In this document: in pieces, positions 11,644-19,768 of the stretch
Layout of the letters: each line of letters opens with the position of its first letter
How positions within the stretch are numbered: the first letter of the stretch is position 1
Translations under genes and position numbers: made by a program
Assembly (NCBI RefSeq): GCF_001969385.1
Contig: NZ_CP014796.1
Coordinates: 806,001-870,000, forward strand
Source of the DNA: Salipiger profundus
Lineage (GTDB): Bacteria; Pseudomonadota; Alphaproteobacteria; Rhodobacterales; Rhodobacteraceae
Direction: 5' to 3'
Length of the DNA stretch: 64,000 nucleotides
Notes under the pieces: model-generated
Databases searched by the model: none
Seen by the model: only the letters and a program-made list of their open reading frames with translations
What the model was told of the DNA's origin: nothing

Positions 11644-12253
11644 ATTTCATTAGGATTGTGGCAGGTCTGGAGGAGCCGATTGGCTCAAGTGTTTGGCCCT
11701 TCGCTCGAGGGCGTGTCTCGAGGCGAGCCTCGGCAAGGCTGGATGCCGTCGGGCGAGAGAGACGTCCGACCGGGCTGCGCCCGGTCGGACCCGGGGGCTC
11801 CGCCCCCGTCCGGGCACGGCCCGGACTCCCCCCGAGGTATTTTGAAAGAGAAGAAGGGCCTGACGCTTGCGCCTCGTCCCGGCGGATGTCGGGCTGCTCG
11901 GGTCTAGCCTATGCCAGGTGGCGGTTGGCTGTCGACGGGAGGCGTCGGGAGCGGGTAAAAGCAGCATGGCATGCTTGAGGGGGGCGCAGGCCGAAATGGC
12001 TCGAGCCTGACCGTTTCCGGTTGAGCGGACAAAACATCCTGCGCCCGAGTGTACGACGCGTTGCAGCCTTGCGGGTGCGGCGGCGCGTCGGCCGCGTGCG
12101 CAGAGGACTGGGCAGTCAGGCGGCTTGATCTGCCCCAGGCCGCGCGCCTGTTGACCCTATGCACCATTGCAAGCCGACCCAAGGGGCCTTCTCCTTGCCC
12201 GGGACCGTCGGGCACGCGTATAGCTGCTGGACGGAGGCAAGGACCGGAGCGGC
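11644..12253. other. 610-base intergenic region, no gene seen
   Basis: Between the clpA terminator and the K+ channel gene. It carries box-hairpin element copy 2 at 11764-11858. The open frames here on either strand are rich in Arg, Pro and Gly without recognisable domains, as expected of chance frames in GC-rich DNA. I see nothing else to name in 11859-12253. Confidence 0.5.
11764..11858 (-). repeat. Box-plus-hairpin intergenic element, copy 2 (reverse orientation, three hairpins)
   Basis: Reading on the minus strand, the box (CCCTTCTTCTCTTTC, then AAAATACC, TCGGGGGG) runs from 11858 downward. It is followed by stems GTCCGGGC/GCCCGGAC (11808-11826), CGGGGGC/GCCCCCG (11792-11808) and a perfect 12-base stem GTCCGACCGGGC/GCCCGGTCGGAC (11764-11790). 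Unlike the other copies there is no minus-strand gene end next to the box. Confidence 0.75.
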
Positions 12254-13027
12254 ATGAAAGACAGGTTTCTGAACACCCTGAGGGAACTCTACGAGGGCGA
12301 GAGCCATCGCGCCTATCGCTTTCGCTATGCCGTTCTGTTCTTCGATATCGTCACGATCCTTTTCGTGATCGTCACCTCGTTTACCGATCATGGGCGCGTG
12401 GTCGAGGGAATCGATGCGGTCTTCGGCGTGCTCATCCTTGCCGATTTCATCGCCCGCGTTGCCATCGCGCCGAACCGGTGGCGGTTCCTGATTCAGCCGG
12501 TGACGCTGGCCGACATGGTGTCCATCGTCTCGTTTCTTGCACCGCTCGCGGGCGAGGGGCTGGGGTTCCTGCGGGTGGTGCGGACGCTGCGCTTCCTGCA
12601 CACCTACCAGCTGATGAAACGGCTCCGGTCCGACTTCCCGTTCTTCCGCCACAACCAGGACGTCTTCGTCGCGGGCATCAACCTCGTGGTCTTCATCTTC
12701 GTGATGACCGGGCTGGTCTATGCCACGCAGCACGGCCGCAACGAGCAGATCGACAACTATGCCGACGCGCTCTACTTCACGGTAACCGCGCTCACCACCA
12801 CGGGCTTCGGCGACATCACCCTCAAGGGCTCGCTGGGACGGGCGATCTCGGTCGTGGTGATGATCTGCGGCGTCACCCTGTTCCTGCGGCTCGCGCAGGT
12901 GCTGTTCCGGCCGCTCAAGGTCCGGCAGACCTGCCAGAACTGCGGCCTGTCGCTGCATGACGCCGACGCGGTGCACTGCAAGCACTGCGGGGCGGTGATC
13001 CATATCGAGACCGAGGGACAGGCCTGA
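12254..13027 (+). CDS. Voltage-gated-type potassium channel with C-terminal zinc ribbon
   Basis: An inner-membrane ion channel of 257 residues. Membrane segments are seen at about 27-42, 53-72, 82-99 and 138-156, a pore loop with selectivity filter TTTGFGDI at 181-188, and a last helix at 196-215. FLRVVRTLRFL at 105-115 has arginines every third residue like a voltage-sensor S4. The cytoplasmic tail carries CQNC (227-230) and CKHC (242-245), a zinc-ribbon spacing. K+ selectivity is inferred from the filter. ATG 12254 has GGAG upstream. Unusually, the ribbon replaces the common RCK or cyclic-nucleotide domain. Confidence 0.82.
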   Translation: MKDRFLNTLRELYEGESHRAYRFRYAVLFFDIVTILFVIVTSFTDHGRVVEGIDAVFGVLILADFIARVAIAPNRWRFLIQPVTLADMVSIVSFLAPLAGEGLGFLRVVRTLRFLHTYQLMKRLRSDFPFFRHNQDVFVAGINLVVFIFVMTGLVYATQHGRNEQIDNYADALYFTVTALTTTGFGDITLKGSLGRAISVVVMICGVTLFLRLAQVLFRPLKVRQTCQNCGLSLHDADAVHCKHCGAVIHIETEGQA

Positions 13028-13169
13028 TCCCGCTCGATCCCGCCTGCCCCGAGGTCGACCGGAACCGCCCGTCTCGCGCCGCGTTCCGACAGAGTGAAAA
13101 GGGTTCTGTCGCCGCGCCGCTCATGTAATAAGTCCCGACGTGCGGACTGACCCGCCGAAAGGAGACCTC

Positions 13170-13880
13170 GTGCCCGAAGACACCCGCCTGCTCGCCGTCC
13201 TGATCGACGCCGACAACACCTCGCCGAAATACACCAAGGCCATCTTCGATGAGCTTGCCTCGATGGGCGAGGCCAGCGTGCGGCGCGTCTACGGCGACTT
13301 CTCCAGCCAGCAGCTGGCCGGCTGGTCGAAGATCTCCGCCGAATTCGGGCTGGTGCCGCATCACTCCCCGGCGAACACGGTGGGCAAGAACGCCTCCGAC
13401 ATCGCGCTGGTGATCGACGCGATGGACCTCATGCATTCGAACCGCTTCGACGGCTTCGTGCTGGTCAGCTCGGACAGCGATTTCACCCGGCTTGCCAGCC
13501 GCCTGCGCGAGCAGGGGCTCGACGTCTACGGCATGGGCATGCAGAAGACGCCCGACGCCTTCCGCAAGGCCTGCAAGCGGTTCATCTTCCTCGAGAACCT
13601 CGACGGCGCGCCCGAGCAGAAGACCGGCAGCACCGCGCCGCGGCCCAGCGGCAAGCTCGAAGAGGCGCGCAACCTCATATTCACCGCGATGGATGCCATC
13701 GAGCAGGAAGACGACTGGTACACGCTGGGCCAGCTCGGGCAGTTCATCACCGCCGCCAATCCCGACTTCGACACCCGCACCTTCGGCAAACGCAAGCTGT
13801 CGGATCTCGTCGGCGAGCTGAAGGTCTTCGAGACCAAGCGCGGCCCGGGCAACCAGCTTCTTGTCCGGCGCCTCGACTAG
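13170..13880 (+). CDS. NYN domain protein with C-terminal OST-HTH/LOTUS domain
   Basis: A predicted RNA-binding, possibly ribonuclease, protein of 236 residues. The N-terminal NYN (PIN-like, LabA/DUF88) domain shows LIDADN at 11-16 and the acidic VSSDSDFTRLASRL near 107, the residues that bind metal in this fold. Residues from about 165 to the end (EARNLIFTAMDAIEQ … LVRRLD) look like an OST-HTH/LOTUS module that binds RNA in other proteins. I choose GTG 13170 because AAAGGAGA lies directly upstream. A second, LOTUS-less NYN gene lies at 27531. The target RNA is unknown. Confidence 0.85.
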   Translation: MPEDTRLLAVLIDADNTSPKYTKAIFDELASMGEASVRRVYGDFSSQQLAGWSKISAEFGLVPHHSPANTVGKNASDIALVIDAMDLMHSNRFDGFVLVSSDSDFTRLASRLREQGLDVYGMGMQKTPDAFRKACKRFIFLENLDGAPEQKTGSTAPRPSGKLEEARNLIFTAMDAIEQEDDWYTLGQLGQFITAANPDFDTRTFGKRKLSDLVGELKVFETKRGPGNQLLVRRLD

Positions 13881-13895
13881 CGCGCCGGGCGTCGG

Positions 13896-14522
13896 TCAGT
13901 CAGGCCGCGCGCCATAGCGGGCAAGAAAGGTGGTCACGGCCCCGTCGACCACCCGACCGATCTCGGCTTCGGAAAAGCTGGTCTGGACACCGAAGACGAA
14001 CTTCGACCAGAGATCGGCCTTGCAGAGCTCGGTGAACTGGTCCGCCGCGAGGCCGCTGTCCTCCACGCGGATCTCGCCACGGGCCTGCGCTTCGCCAAGG
14101 TAGCGCTTCACCTCGCGGTGCATCCGCATCGGACCGCAGCGGTAGAACTCGGCGCCGAGCTCGGGGAAGCGGTCCGACTCGGCGACGCAGATGCGGAAGA
14201 CGCGCTGGCCCATCTCCGACAGCAGGAAGCCGAGGAAGGTGCGCCCCACTTGCGGCAACACGACCTGCGGCGGCTGCGACAGGTCAATCGTCACCAGCGC
14301 TTCGTCGGCCTGCATCCTGCACTGGGTGCTCGCCATCTCCATGAACAGCAGGCGCTTGTCGGGAAAGTAGCTGTAGAGCGTGGCCTTGGAGACCCCCGCC
14401 GCGCGGGAGATGTCGTCGACGCTCGCGCCTTCGAAGCCGTCGCGCAGGAAGACCTCGCGGGCGCCCTTCAGGACCTGGTCGTATTTGCGTCCACGCCGGA
14501 CGGTGACCGTGCTGGCCGGCAT
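13896..14522 (-). CDS. TetR/AcrR family transcriptional regulator
   Basis: A 208-residue repressor-type protein. The N-terminal helix-turn-helix (GAREVFLRDGFEGASVDDIS, then RAAGVSKATLYSYFPDKRLLF) spans about residues 17-63; the rest is the variable ligand-binding domain with a C-terminal region resembling AefR-type regulators. ATG 14522 gives MPASTVTVRRGRKYDQV; a longer reading to 14600 has no family sequence. It is divergent from mbfA, but an iron box sits before mbfA, so the TetR target is open. An AcrR-like operator occurs before the efflux pump at 35899. Confidence 0.88.
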   Translation of the reverse strand: MPASTVTVRRGRKYDQVLKGAREVFLRDGFEGASVDDISRAAGVSKATLYSYFPDKRLLFMEMASTQCRMQADEALVTIDLSQPPQVVLPQVGRTFLGFLLSEMGQRVFRICVAESDRFPELGAEFYRCGPMRMHREVKRYLGEAQARGEIRVEDSGLAADQFTELCKADLWSKFVFGVQTSFSEAEIGRVVDGAVTTFLARYGARPD

Positions 14523-14688
14523 GCTTCGTCTCCCATTCGTCAGCAACCTTAGACCGGCCTGCTCCCATCGGGCAAGCGATCCGGTGCCGGGCGTGATCAC
14601 GCCCCTGTGCCGGGAAAACTAGTCTCCGCGACAATCGGTTGCACGGACGCCGGGAAAAAGCCGTTGCGCTTTCGCGGCAGCACCGTAG

Positions 14689-14705
14689 TTTAGAATCATT
14701 CCAAA
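14689..14705. promoter_or_regulatory. Iron control element (Irr box) before mbfA
   Basis: TTTAGAATCATTCCAAA matches the described alphaproteobacterial ICE pattern TTTAGAA-N3-TTCTAAA at 13 of 14 defined positions. It ends 13 bases before the mbfA ATG, a position suited to repression by Irr under low iron. Confidence 0.75.
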
Positions 14706-14718
14706 CTAGAGGCTCGAC

Positions 14719-15693
14719 ATGCGCTTTTTCACTCAACGCCGCCATTTCAAGGATCTGAGCGAGGAGGAGATCCTGGCGCTCGCGATTTCTTCGGAGGAAG
14801 ACGACGCGCGGATCTACCGCAGCTACGCCGAGATGCTGCGCGCCGACTACCCGGACACGGCCAAGGTGTTCGACGGGATGGCCGAGGAAGAGGACGGCCA
14901 TCGCAAGGCGCTGATCGCGGCCTTCCGGGTGCGCTTCGGCAAAGTCATCCCGCTGATCCGGCGCGAGCATGTCGCGGGATTCTACGCACGGCGGCCCGTG
15001 TGGCTGATGAAGAACCTGTCGCTCGAGCGCATCCGAGAGGAGGCCGAGATCATGGAGCGCGATGCCGGGCGGTTCTACCTCGAGGCGGCGAAGCGCAGCC
15101 CCGACGCGGCGACCCGCAAGCTGCTCGGCGATCTCGCCGCTGCCGAGGCCGGGCACGAGACCCGAGCGGGGGAACTTGCCGAGGCGCACCTCGGCGACGA
15201 GGCGCGGAGTGACGAGGATCGGCTTGCGCATCGCCAGTTCGTGCTGACCTGGGTACAGCCAGGGCTCGCGGGGCTGATGGACGGCTCGGTGTCGACGCTG
15301 GCGCCGATCTTCGCCACGGCCTTTGCGACACAGGACCCGTGGACGACGTTTCTCGTGGGGCTCGCGGCCTCGGTCGGCGCGGGGATCTCGATGGGCTTCA
15401 CCGAAGCGGCCTCGGACGACGGCGAGTTGTCGGGACGGGGCTCGCCGATGAAACGCGGCATCGCGTCGGGCGTGATGACCACCGTGGGCGGCCTCGGCCA
15501 TGCCCTGCCCTACCTGATCCCGCATTTCTGGACCGCCACGACCATCGCCTGGATCATCGTGTTCTTCGAGCTCTGGGCCATCGCCTGGATCCAAAACAAG
15601 TTCATGGAGACGCCCTTCTGGCGCGCCTCGATGCAGGTCGTGCTCGGCGGTGCGCTGGTGCTGGCGGCGGGGGTTCTCATCGGCAGTGGCTGA
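14719..15693 (+). CDS. mbfA: Membrane-bound ferritin MbfA (ferritin-like plus VIT1-type iron transporter)
   Basis: Iron exporter of the inner membrane. The 324-residue protein has an N-terminal ferritin/rubrerythrin-like domain (about 1-165) with repeated Glu/His iron-ligand motifs (SSEEDDARIY, AEEEDGHRK, REEAEIMERD, AEAGHE) and a C-terminal VIT1/CCC1-type membrane domain (about 175-324) beginning GLAGLMDGSVSTLAPIF. MbfA of Agrobacterium and Bradyrhizobium is known to export iron, protect against peroxide and be controlled by Irr; the iron box upstream fits. Followed by a bidirectional hairpin. Confidence 0.92.
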   Translation: MRFFTQRRHFKDLSEEEILALAISSEEDDARIYRSYAEMLRADYPDTAKVFDGMAEEEDGHRKALIAAFRVRFGKVIPLIRREHVAGFYARRPVWLMKNLSLERIREEAEIMERDAGRFYLEAAKRSPDAATRKLLGDLAAAEAGHETRAGELAEAHLGDEARSDEDRLAHRQFVLTWVQPGLAGLMDGSVSTLAPIFATAFATQDPWTTFLVGLAASVGAGISMGFTEAASDDGELSGRGSPMKRGIASGVMTTVGGLGHALPYLIPHFWTATTIAWIIVFFELWAIAWIQNKFMETPFWRASMQVVLGGALVLAAGVLIGSG

Positions 15694-15801
15694 AGGGACA
15701 CGAGGTCCTCGGCATTCATACTGACGAAACGGCCACGCCCGAGCCTCAAGCCATCAGAGCGTTGGCGTTCGGGACGCGACAGCTCCCCCCTCCGACAAGA
15801 A

Positions 15802-15829
15802 AACGGCCCGGCAGTCATGCCGGGCCGTT
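15802..15829. terminator. Hairpin between convergent mbfA and molybdenum hydroxylase genes
   Basis: AACGGCCCGGC (15802-15812) pairs with GCCGGGCCGTT (15819-15829). An A-rich left flank (AAGAAAA) gives a T run on the minus strand and the right flank TCCGTCATT is weaker, so it probably ends mainly the minus-strand operon. Confidence 0.7.
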
Positions 15830-15856
15830 CCGTCATTCACTCAGGGCATGCGCGCC

Positions 15857-18049
15857 TCAGGCAGCGCCGTCCATCGCGGCGATCACCCGGTCGGGCAGCG
15901 CCGGGAAGTCACGCACCCGCGCGCCGGTGGCATGCGCAATGGCGTTGAACACCGCAGCGCCGGCGCCAGAGATGCCCAGCTCGCCGATCCCCTTGGTCTG
16001 GATCGGGTTTGCCATGTCGTCACGCTCTTCGAGGAACACCACCTGCATGTCGCCCGGCACGTCGGCATGGGCGGGCACGTGGTAGTTGGCAAGGTCACGC
16101 GTCACCACGTGGCCGGTGCGCGGATCGTGGCTCATCTCCTCGGTCAGCGCCGAGCCGATGCCCCAGATCATCCCGCCAAGCGCTTGGCTGCGCGAGGTCT
16201 TCTCGTTGAGGATGCGGCCCATGGACATGACGCCCAGCATCCGGCGGACGCGGACCTCGCCGGTCCATTCGTTCACCGCGACCTCGGCGAAATGCGCACC
16301 GAAGCCCGAGGAGAAGTGGCTTTCCGCCGTCTTGCCGCCTTCGATGGAGGCTTCCTCGACGATTTCCTCCTCGATCAGCTCGGTCAGCGGCACCTCTCGG
16401 TTGGCGCCGCGCGCGATGCGGTTCTGCAGCGTCAGCTCATCGGACGGGCAGCCGAGCATCTCGGCGATCTTCTCGCGGATCTGCTTGGCCGCGAGGAAGG
16501 TCGAGGAGCCCGCCGAGTTCGCCCCGAAGGAGCCGCCGGAGCCGGAGGCGCCCGGCAGGTCGGTGTCGCCAAGGCGCACCTCGACCTTCTCGATGGGCAG
16601 GCCCAGCATCTCGGCGGCCACCTGGCCGAGGATCGTGTAGCTGCCGGTGCCGATGTCGGTCATGTCGGTCTCGACCACCGCGCCATCGCCCTTGAGGCGC
16701 ACGCGGGTCGCCGAGGGCACCAGCGTGTTCGACCGCGCGGCCGAGGCGACGCCCATGCCGATCAGCCAGTCGCCTTCGCGGCGACTGCGCGGCGCGCCAC
16801 GGTCGGCCCAGCCGAACCGCTCGGCGCCATCCTTCAGGCAGTCCGCCAGGCGGCGGGCGCTGTAGGGCTGGCCCGTCATCGGGTGCGTTTCGGGCAGGTT
16901 CTTCAGGCGCAGCTCGACCGGGCAGATGCCGAGCTTCTCGGCCAGTTCGTCCATCGCCGCCTCGAAGGCCAGCATGCCCACCGCTTCACCGGGAGCGCGG
17001 ACCGACCCAGTCGGCGCGCGGCTGATGCGGGCAAGCGTCTGCGTGAAGCTGAGACCGTCGGCACCGTAGAGGAACTGCGACGCCTGCGTGACCGGCTCGG
17101 CGAAGCCCTCGCCCTCGATGTTCGACACCCGGTCGTCATGCGAGATCGCGCGGATCTTGCCATCCTTGTCGGCGCCGAAGCGCACGCGCTGCGCGGTCTC
17201 GGTGCGGCGCAGCACGACATCGAAGACGTTCTGCCGGGTCATCACGACGCGCACGGGACGACCGAGCTTCTTCGCCGCCAGCGCCGCCGCGACGCCCTCG
17301 GGACCGAGGCCCAGCTTCGAGCCGAAGCCGCCACCGATGAAGGGCGAGAGAATGCGCACGTTGTCCGGGTCGATCCCGAGCGAGTCCGCAAGCTCCTTCT
17401 TGTTGAAGCGCAGCATCTGCAGCGAGCTGTGCAGCGTGACGGTATCCCCGTCCCACTCCGCGATCGAGGCATGCGGCTCCATCGCCGCCGCCGCATGCGG
17501 CGCGGTGGTGAAATGGCTGTCGATCGTCACCTCGGACTCGGCGAAGGCCGTATCGAAATCTCCAGCGGTTTCAGGGTCGCCGACCTCGAGTTCGCTGGCC
17601 ATGTCGGGCCGGGTCTCGACGCCGTCCTCGGTCTCGTAGCTCACCTTGAGTCGCTGCGCCGCATCGCGTGCCGCCTCGAAGGTCTCGGCCACGGCCAGCG
17701 CGATGGGCTGTCCGTAGTAATGCACCTCGGCGCCCGGCTGGACCGGGGCGGCACCGGCCATGCCCTGCGCGGGGTTGCGCAGCATCCGCTCGTCGGCGAG
17801 CACGCACAGCAGACCCGGAATGTCGGCAATCGGCCCCTGGTCGATGTCGGTCACCCGGCCGCGAGAGATCGTGGCCCGCACCAGCACGCCATGCGCGGCG
17901 CCATCGGGCAGCCCGTCGGCGGCATAGGGCGCGGTGCCCGAGACCTTCCTGGGCCCGTCGGTGCGGTCGAGCGGCTTGCCGATGACGCCCTGACCGGTTT
18001 CGTCCAGCAGCCGCGGCTGCGCTTCATCCATTCGGAACATGCGTGTCAT
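15857..18049 (-). CDS. Molybdenum hydroxylase, molybdopterin-binding large subunit (PaoC/XdhA-type)
   Basis: Catalytic subunit of a xanthine-oxidase-family enzyme, 730 residues, the length of E. coli PaoC (732). The active-site glutamate motif GIGELGISGAGAAVFNAI is near the C-terminus with Glu690. Molybdopterin-cytosine dinucleotide motifs such as GGGFGSKLG (near 230) and GSGGSFGANSAGS (near 505) are visible. It is the last gene of a three-gene operon (2Fe-2S, FAD, Mo), each overlapping the next by four bases. An aldehyde oxidase role is suggested by subunit order and size; the substrate is not proven. Confidence 0.9.
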   Translation of the reverse strand: MTRMFRMDEAQPRLLDETGQGVIGKPLDRTDGPRKVSGTAPYAADGLPDGAAHGVLVRATISRGRVTDIDQGPIADIPGLLCVLADERMLRNPAQGMAGAAPVQPGAEVHYYGQPIALAVAETFEAARDAAQRLKVSYETEDGVETRPDMASELEVGDPETAGDFDTAFAESEVTIDSHFTTAPHAAAAMEPHASIAEWDGDTVTLHSSLQMLRFNKKELADSLGIDPDNVRILSPFIGGGFGSKLGLGPEGVAAALAAKKLGRPVRVVMTRQNVFDVVLRRTETAQRVRFGADKDGKIRAISHDDRVSNIEGEGFAEPVTQASQFLYGADGLSFTQTLARISRAPTGSVRAPGEAVGMLAFEAAMDELAEKLGICPVELRLKNLPETHPMTGQPYSARRLADCLKDGAERFGWADRGAPRSRREGDWLIGMGVASAARSNTLVPSATRVRLKGDGAVVETDMTDIGTGSYTILGQVAAEMLGLPIEKVEVRLGDTDLPGASGSGGSFGANSAGSSTFLAAKQIREKIAEMLGCPSDELTLQNRIARGANREVPLTELIEEEIVEEASIEGGKTAESHFSSGFGAHFAEVAVNEWTGEVRVRRMLGVMSMGRILNEKTSRSQALGGMIWGIGSALTEEMSHDPRTGHVVTRDLANYHVPAHADVPGDMQVVFLEERDDMANPIQTKGIGELGISGAGAAVFNAIAHATGARVRDFPALPDRVIAAMDGAA

Positions 18050-19068
18050 GCGGGGCTCCTTGCGGTATCGACGCCAGCCGCGTCGGGCACGAGACCCGTG
18101 GCCTCGCGCAGGGTGGCGATCAGGGTGCGGCGCAGCAGCGGGCGCTTGTACTCGGTATCCGGATGCGGCGCGCTGTCGGGCAGCATCGCGTCCGCCACCT
18201 CGGCAAAGAGCGCGTCGGAGGGCGCCTTACCCTCGAGCATCCGCTCGGCGTCATGGTCCATCCACGGGTGCGGCGCGACGCTGCCGAAGGCGAGTTTCGC
18301 GCTCTCGATGGTGTCACCCTGCATCTTCACGATGGCCGCGACCGAAACCAGCGCAAAGGCATAGGACGCGCGGTCGCGCACCTTGCGGTAGCTCTGAAGG
18401 GTGTCGGGCTTCGGCGCGGGCAGGATCACGGCGGTGACGAGTTCATCTGCGCCGAGAACCGTCTCGACGTCCGGACGGTCGCCCGGCCCGCGATAGAACT
18501 CGTGCATGGGCACGCGGCGGGTGCTGTCATCGGCGCTGCGGATCTCGACCTCGGCTTCGAGCGCGGTCATCGCGACCGCCATGTCGGACGGGTGCGCGGC
18601 AAGGCAGTGCTCAGAGGTGCCGAAGAGCGCGAGCATCCGGCCGACGCCGTTCTTGGCGGCACAGCCTTCACCCGGGCTGCGCTTGTTGCAGGGCGTGGAA
18701 GTGTCGTAGAAATAGGGGCAGCGGGTGCGCTGCAGCAGGTTGCCCCCGGTGGTCGCCTTGTTTCGGATCTGCGCCGAGGCCCCCGCGAGGATCGCCCGCG
18801 ACAGCAGCGGCCAGCCCGCGCGGATGCGCTTGTCGGCTGCAAGGTCCGAGTTGGTGACGAGCGCACCGATGCGCAGCCCCTCTCCCTCGGCCGTGATCTC
18901 GGAAAGCCCCTCGATGTGGGTGATGTCCACGAGCGCGCGCGGCGTCATCACCTCGATCTTCATCAGGTCGAGCAGGTTGGTGCCGCCGGCGATGACGCTG
19001 GCTTCGGGTCCAAGCGCCTCGGCTGCGTCGGACAGGCCGCCCGCGCGGGTGAAATCGAATTCCCTCAT
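18046..19068 (-). CDS. Molybdenum hydroxylase, FAD-binding subunit with extra [4Fe-4S] motif (PaoB-type)
   Basis: Medium subunit, 340 residues, passing electrons through FAD. The FAD_binding_5 motif VIAGGTNLLDLMK is at residues 25-37 and GASAQIRNKATTGGN at 96-110. Four cysteines (117, 127, 136, 155) in RCPYFYDTSTPCNKR and SPGEGCAAKNG match the extra [4Fe-4S] cluster insert described in PaoB and 4-hydroxybenzoyl-CoA reductase, which most xanthine dehydrogenases lack. Overlaps both neighbours by four bases (ATGA). Confidence 0.9.
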   Translation of the reverse strand: MREFDFTRAGGLSDAAEALGPEASVIAGGTNLLDLMKIEVMTPRALVDITHIEGLSEITAEGEGLRIGALVTNSDLAADKRIRAGWPLLSRAILAGASAQIRNKATTGGNLLQRTRCPYFYDTSTPCNKRSPGEGCAAKNGVGRMLALFGTSEHCLAAHPSDMAVAMTALEAEVEIRSADDSTRRVPMHEFYRGPGDRPDVETVLGADELVTAVILPAPKPDTLQSYRKVRDRASYAFALVSVAAIVKMQGDTIESAKLAFGSVAPHPWMDHDAERMLEGKAPSDALFAEVADAMLPDSAPHPDTEYKRPLLRRTLIATLREATGLVPDAAGVDTARSPA

Positions 19069-19571
19069 GATTTCACCTCCGCCGCCATGGCGATGGCTTC
19101 ACGGATCAGCGGGTAGGCGGAGCAGCGGCACAGGTTGCCGCTCATGCGCTCGGCCATCTCGCCGTCGTCGCGCAGCTTCGGCGCGTCGAGGCTTTCCGAG
19201 ACATAGGAGGGATCGCCGCGCGACAGCTCCTCGAGCATCGCGGTGGCCGACATGATCTGACCGGGGGTGCAGTAGCCGCACTGGTAGCCGTCCATCTCGA
19301 CAAAGGCCTTCTGCAGCGCGCTGAGTTTCTCGGGGGTGCCGATGCCCTCGATGGTGGTGACGTCGGTGCCCTCCTGCTGGGCGGTGAGGCACAGACAGGA
19401 ATTCACACGCTTGCCGTCGACGAGCACGGTGCAGGCGCCGCACTGGCCGTGGTCGCAGCCTTTCTTGGTGCCCGTCAGCCCGAGCTGATCGCGGAGCGTG
19501 TCGAGCAGGGTGCGGCGGGGATCGTGCTCGACCTCCTGCGCCTGCCCGTTCACGGTGAAACTGGTTTTCAT
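19065..19571 (-). CDS. Molybdenum hydroxylase, [2Fe-2S] subunit (PaoA-type)
   Basis: Small electron-transfer subunit, 168 residues. The plant-ferredoxin-like cluster ligands are C39, C44, C47 and C59 (GCDHGQCGACTVLVDG); the second cluster uses CGYC (98-101) and CRC (148-150). E. coli PaoA carries a Tat signal and is periplasmic; this protein starts directly at MKTSFTVNGQAQEV, so the enzyme is probably cytoplasmic. The maturation chaperone PaoD/XdhC is not nearby. First gene of the operon, divergent from polA. Confidence 0.93.
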   Translation of the reverse strand: MKTSFTVNGQAQEVEHDPRRTLLDTLRDQLGLTGTKKGCDHGQCGACTVLVDGKRVNSCLCLTAQQEGTDVTTIEGIGTPEKLSALQKAFVEMDGYQCGYCTPGQIMSATAMLEELSRGDPSYVSESLDAPKLRDDGEMAERMSGNLCRCSAYPLIREAIAMAAEVKS

Positions 19572-19768
19572 GGTGTTCGGCTTTCCTGGCTTGAAGCTGG
19601 AAGATGCCGCACGGGATGCGCGCGGTCTCGGCGTTCAACCCGTGGAGCGCGGCAGGGTTCCGAGCCTCGCAAGGCGCCCTCACGCCGCCGTGAGACTCTC
19701 ATTCCGGCTGGAAGCCGGCGCGCGGGCATGGCAAACCGGCGAAGCGCACGGCCAAGGGAGACGCGACC

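Noticed and set aside
11904..12215. Small minus-strand frame in the gap before the K+ channel gene
   Set aside because: Pro/Arg/Ala-rich, no ribosome site or domain; it would also have explained repeat copy 2, but the sequence does not support a gene.
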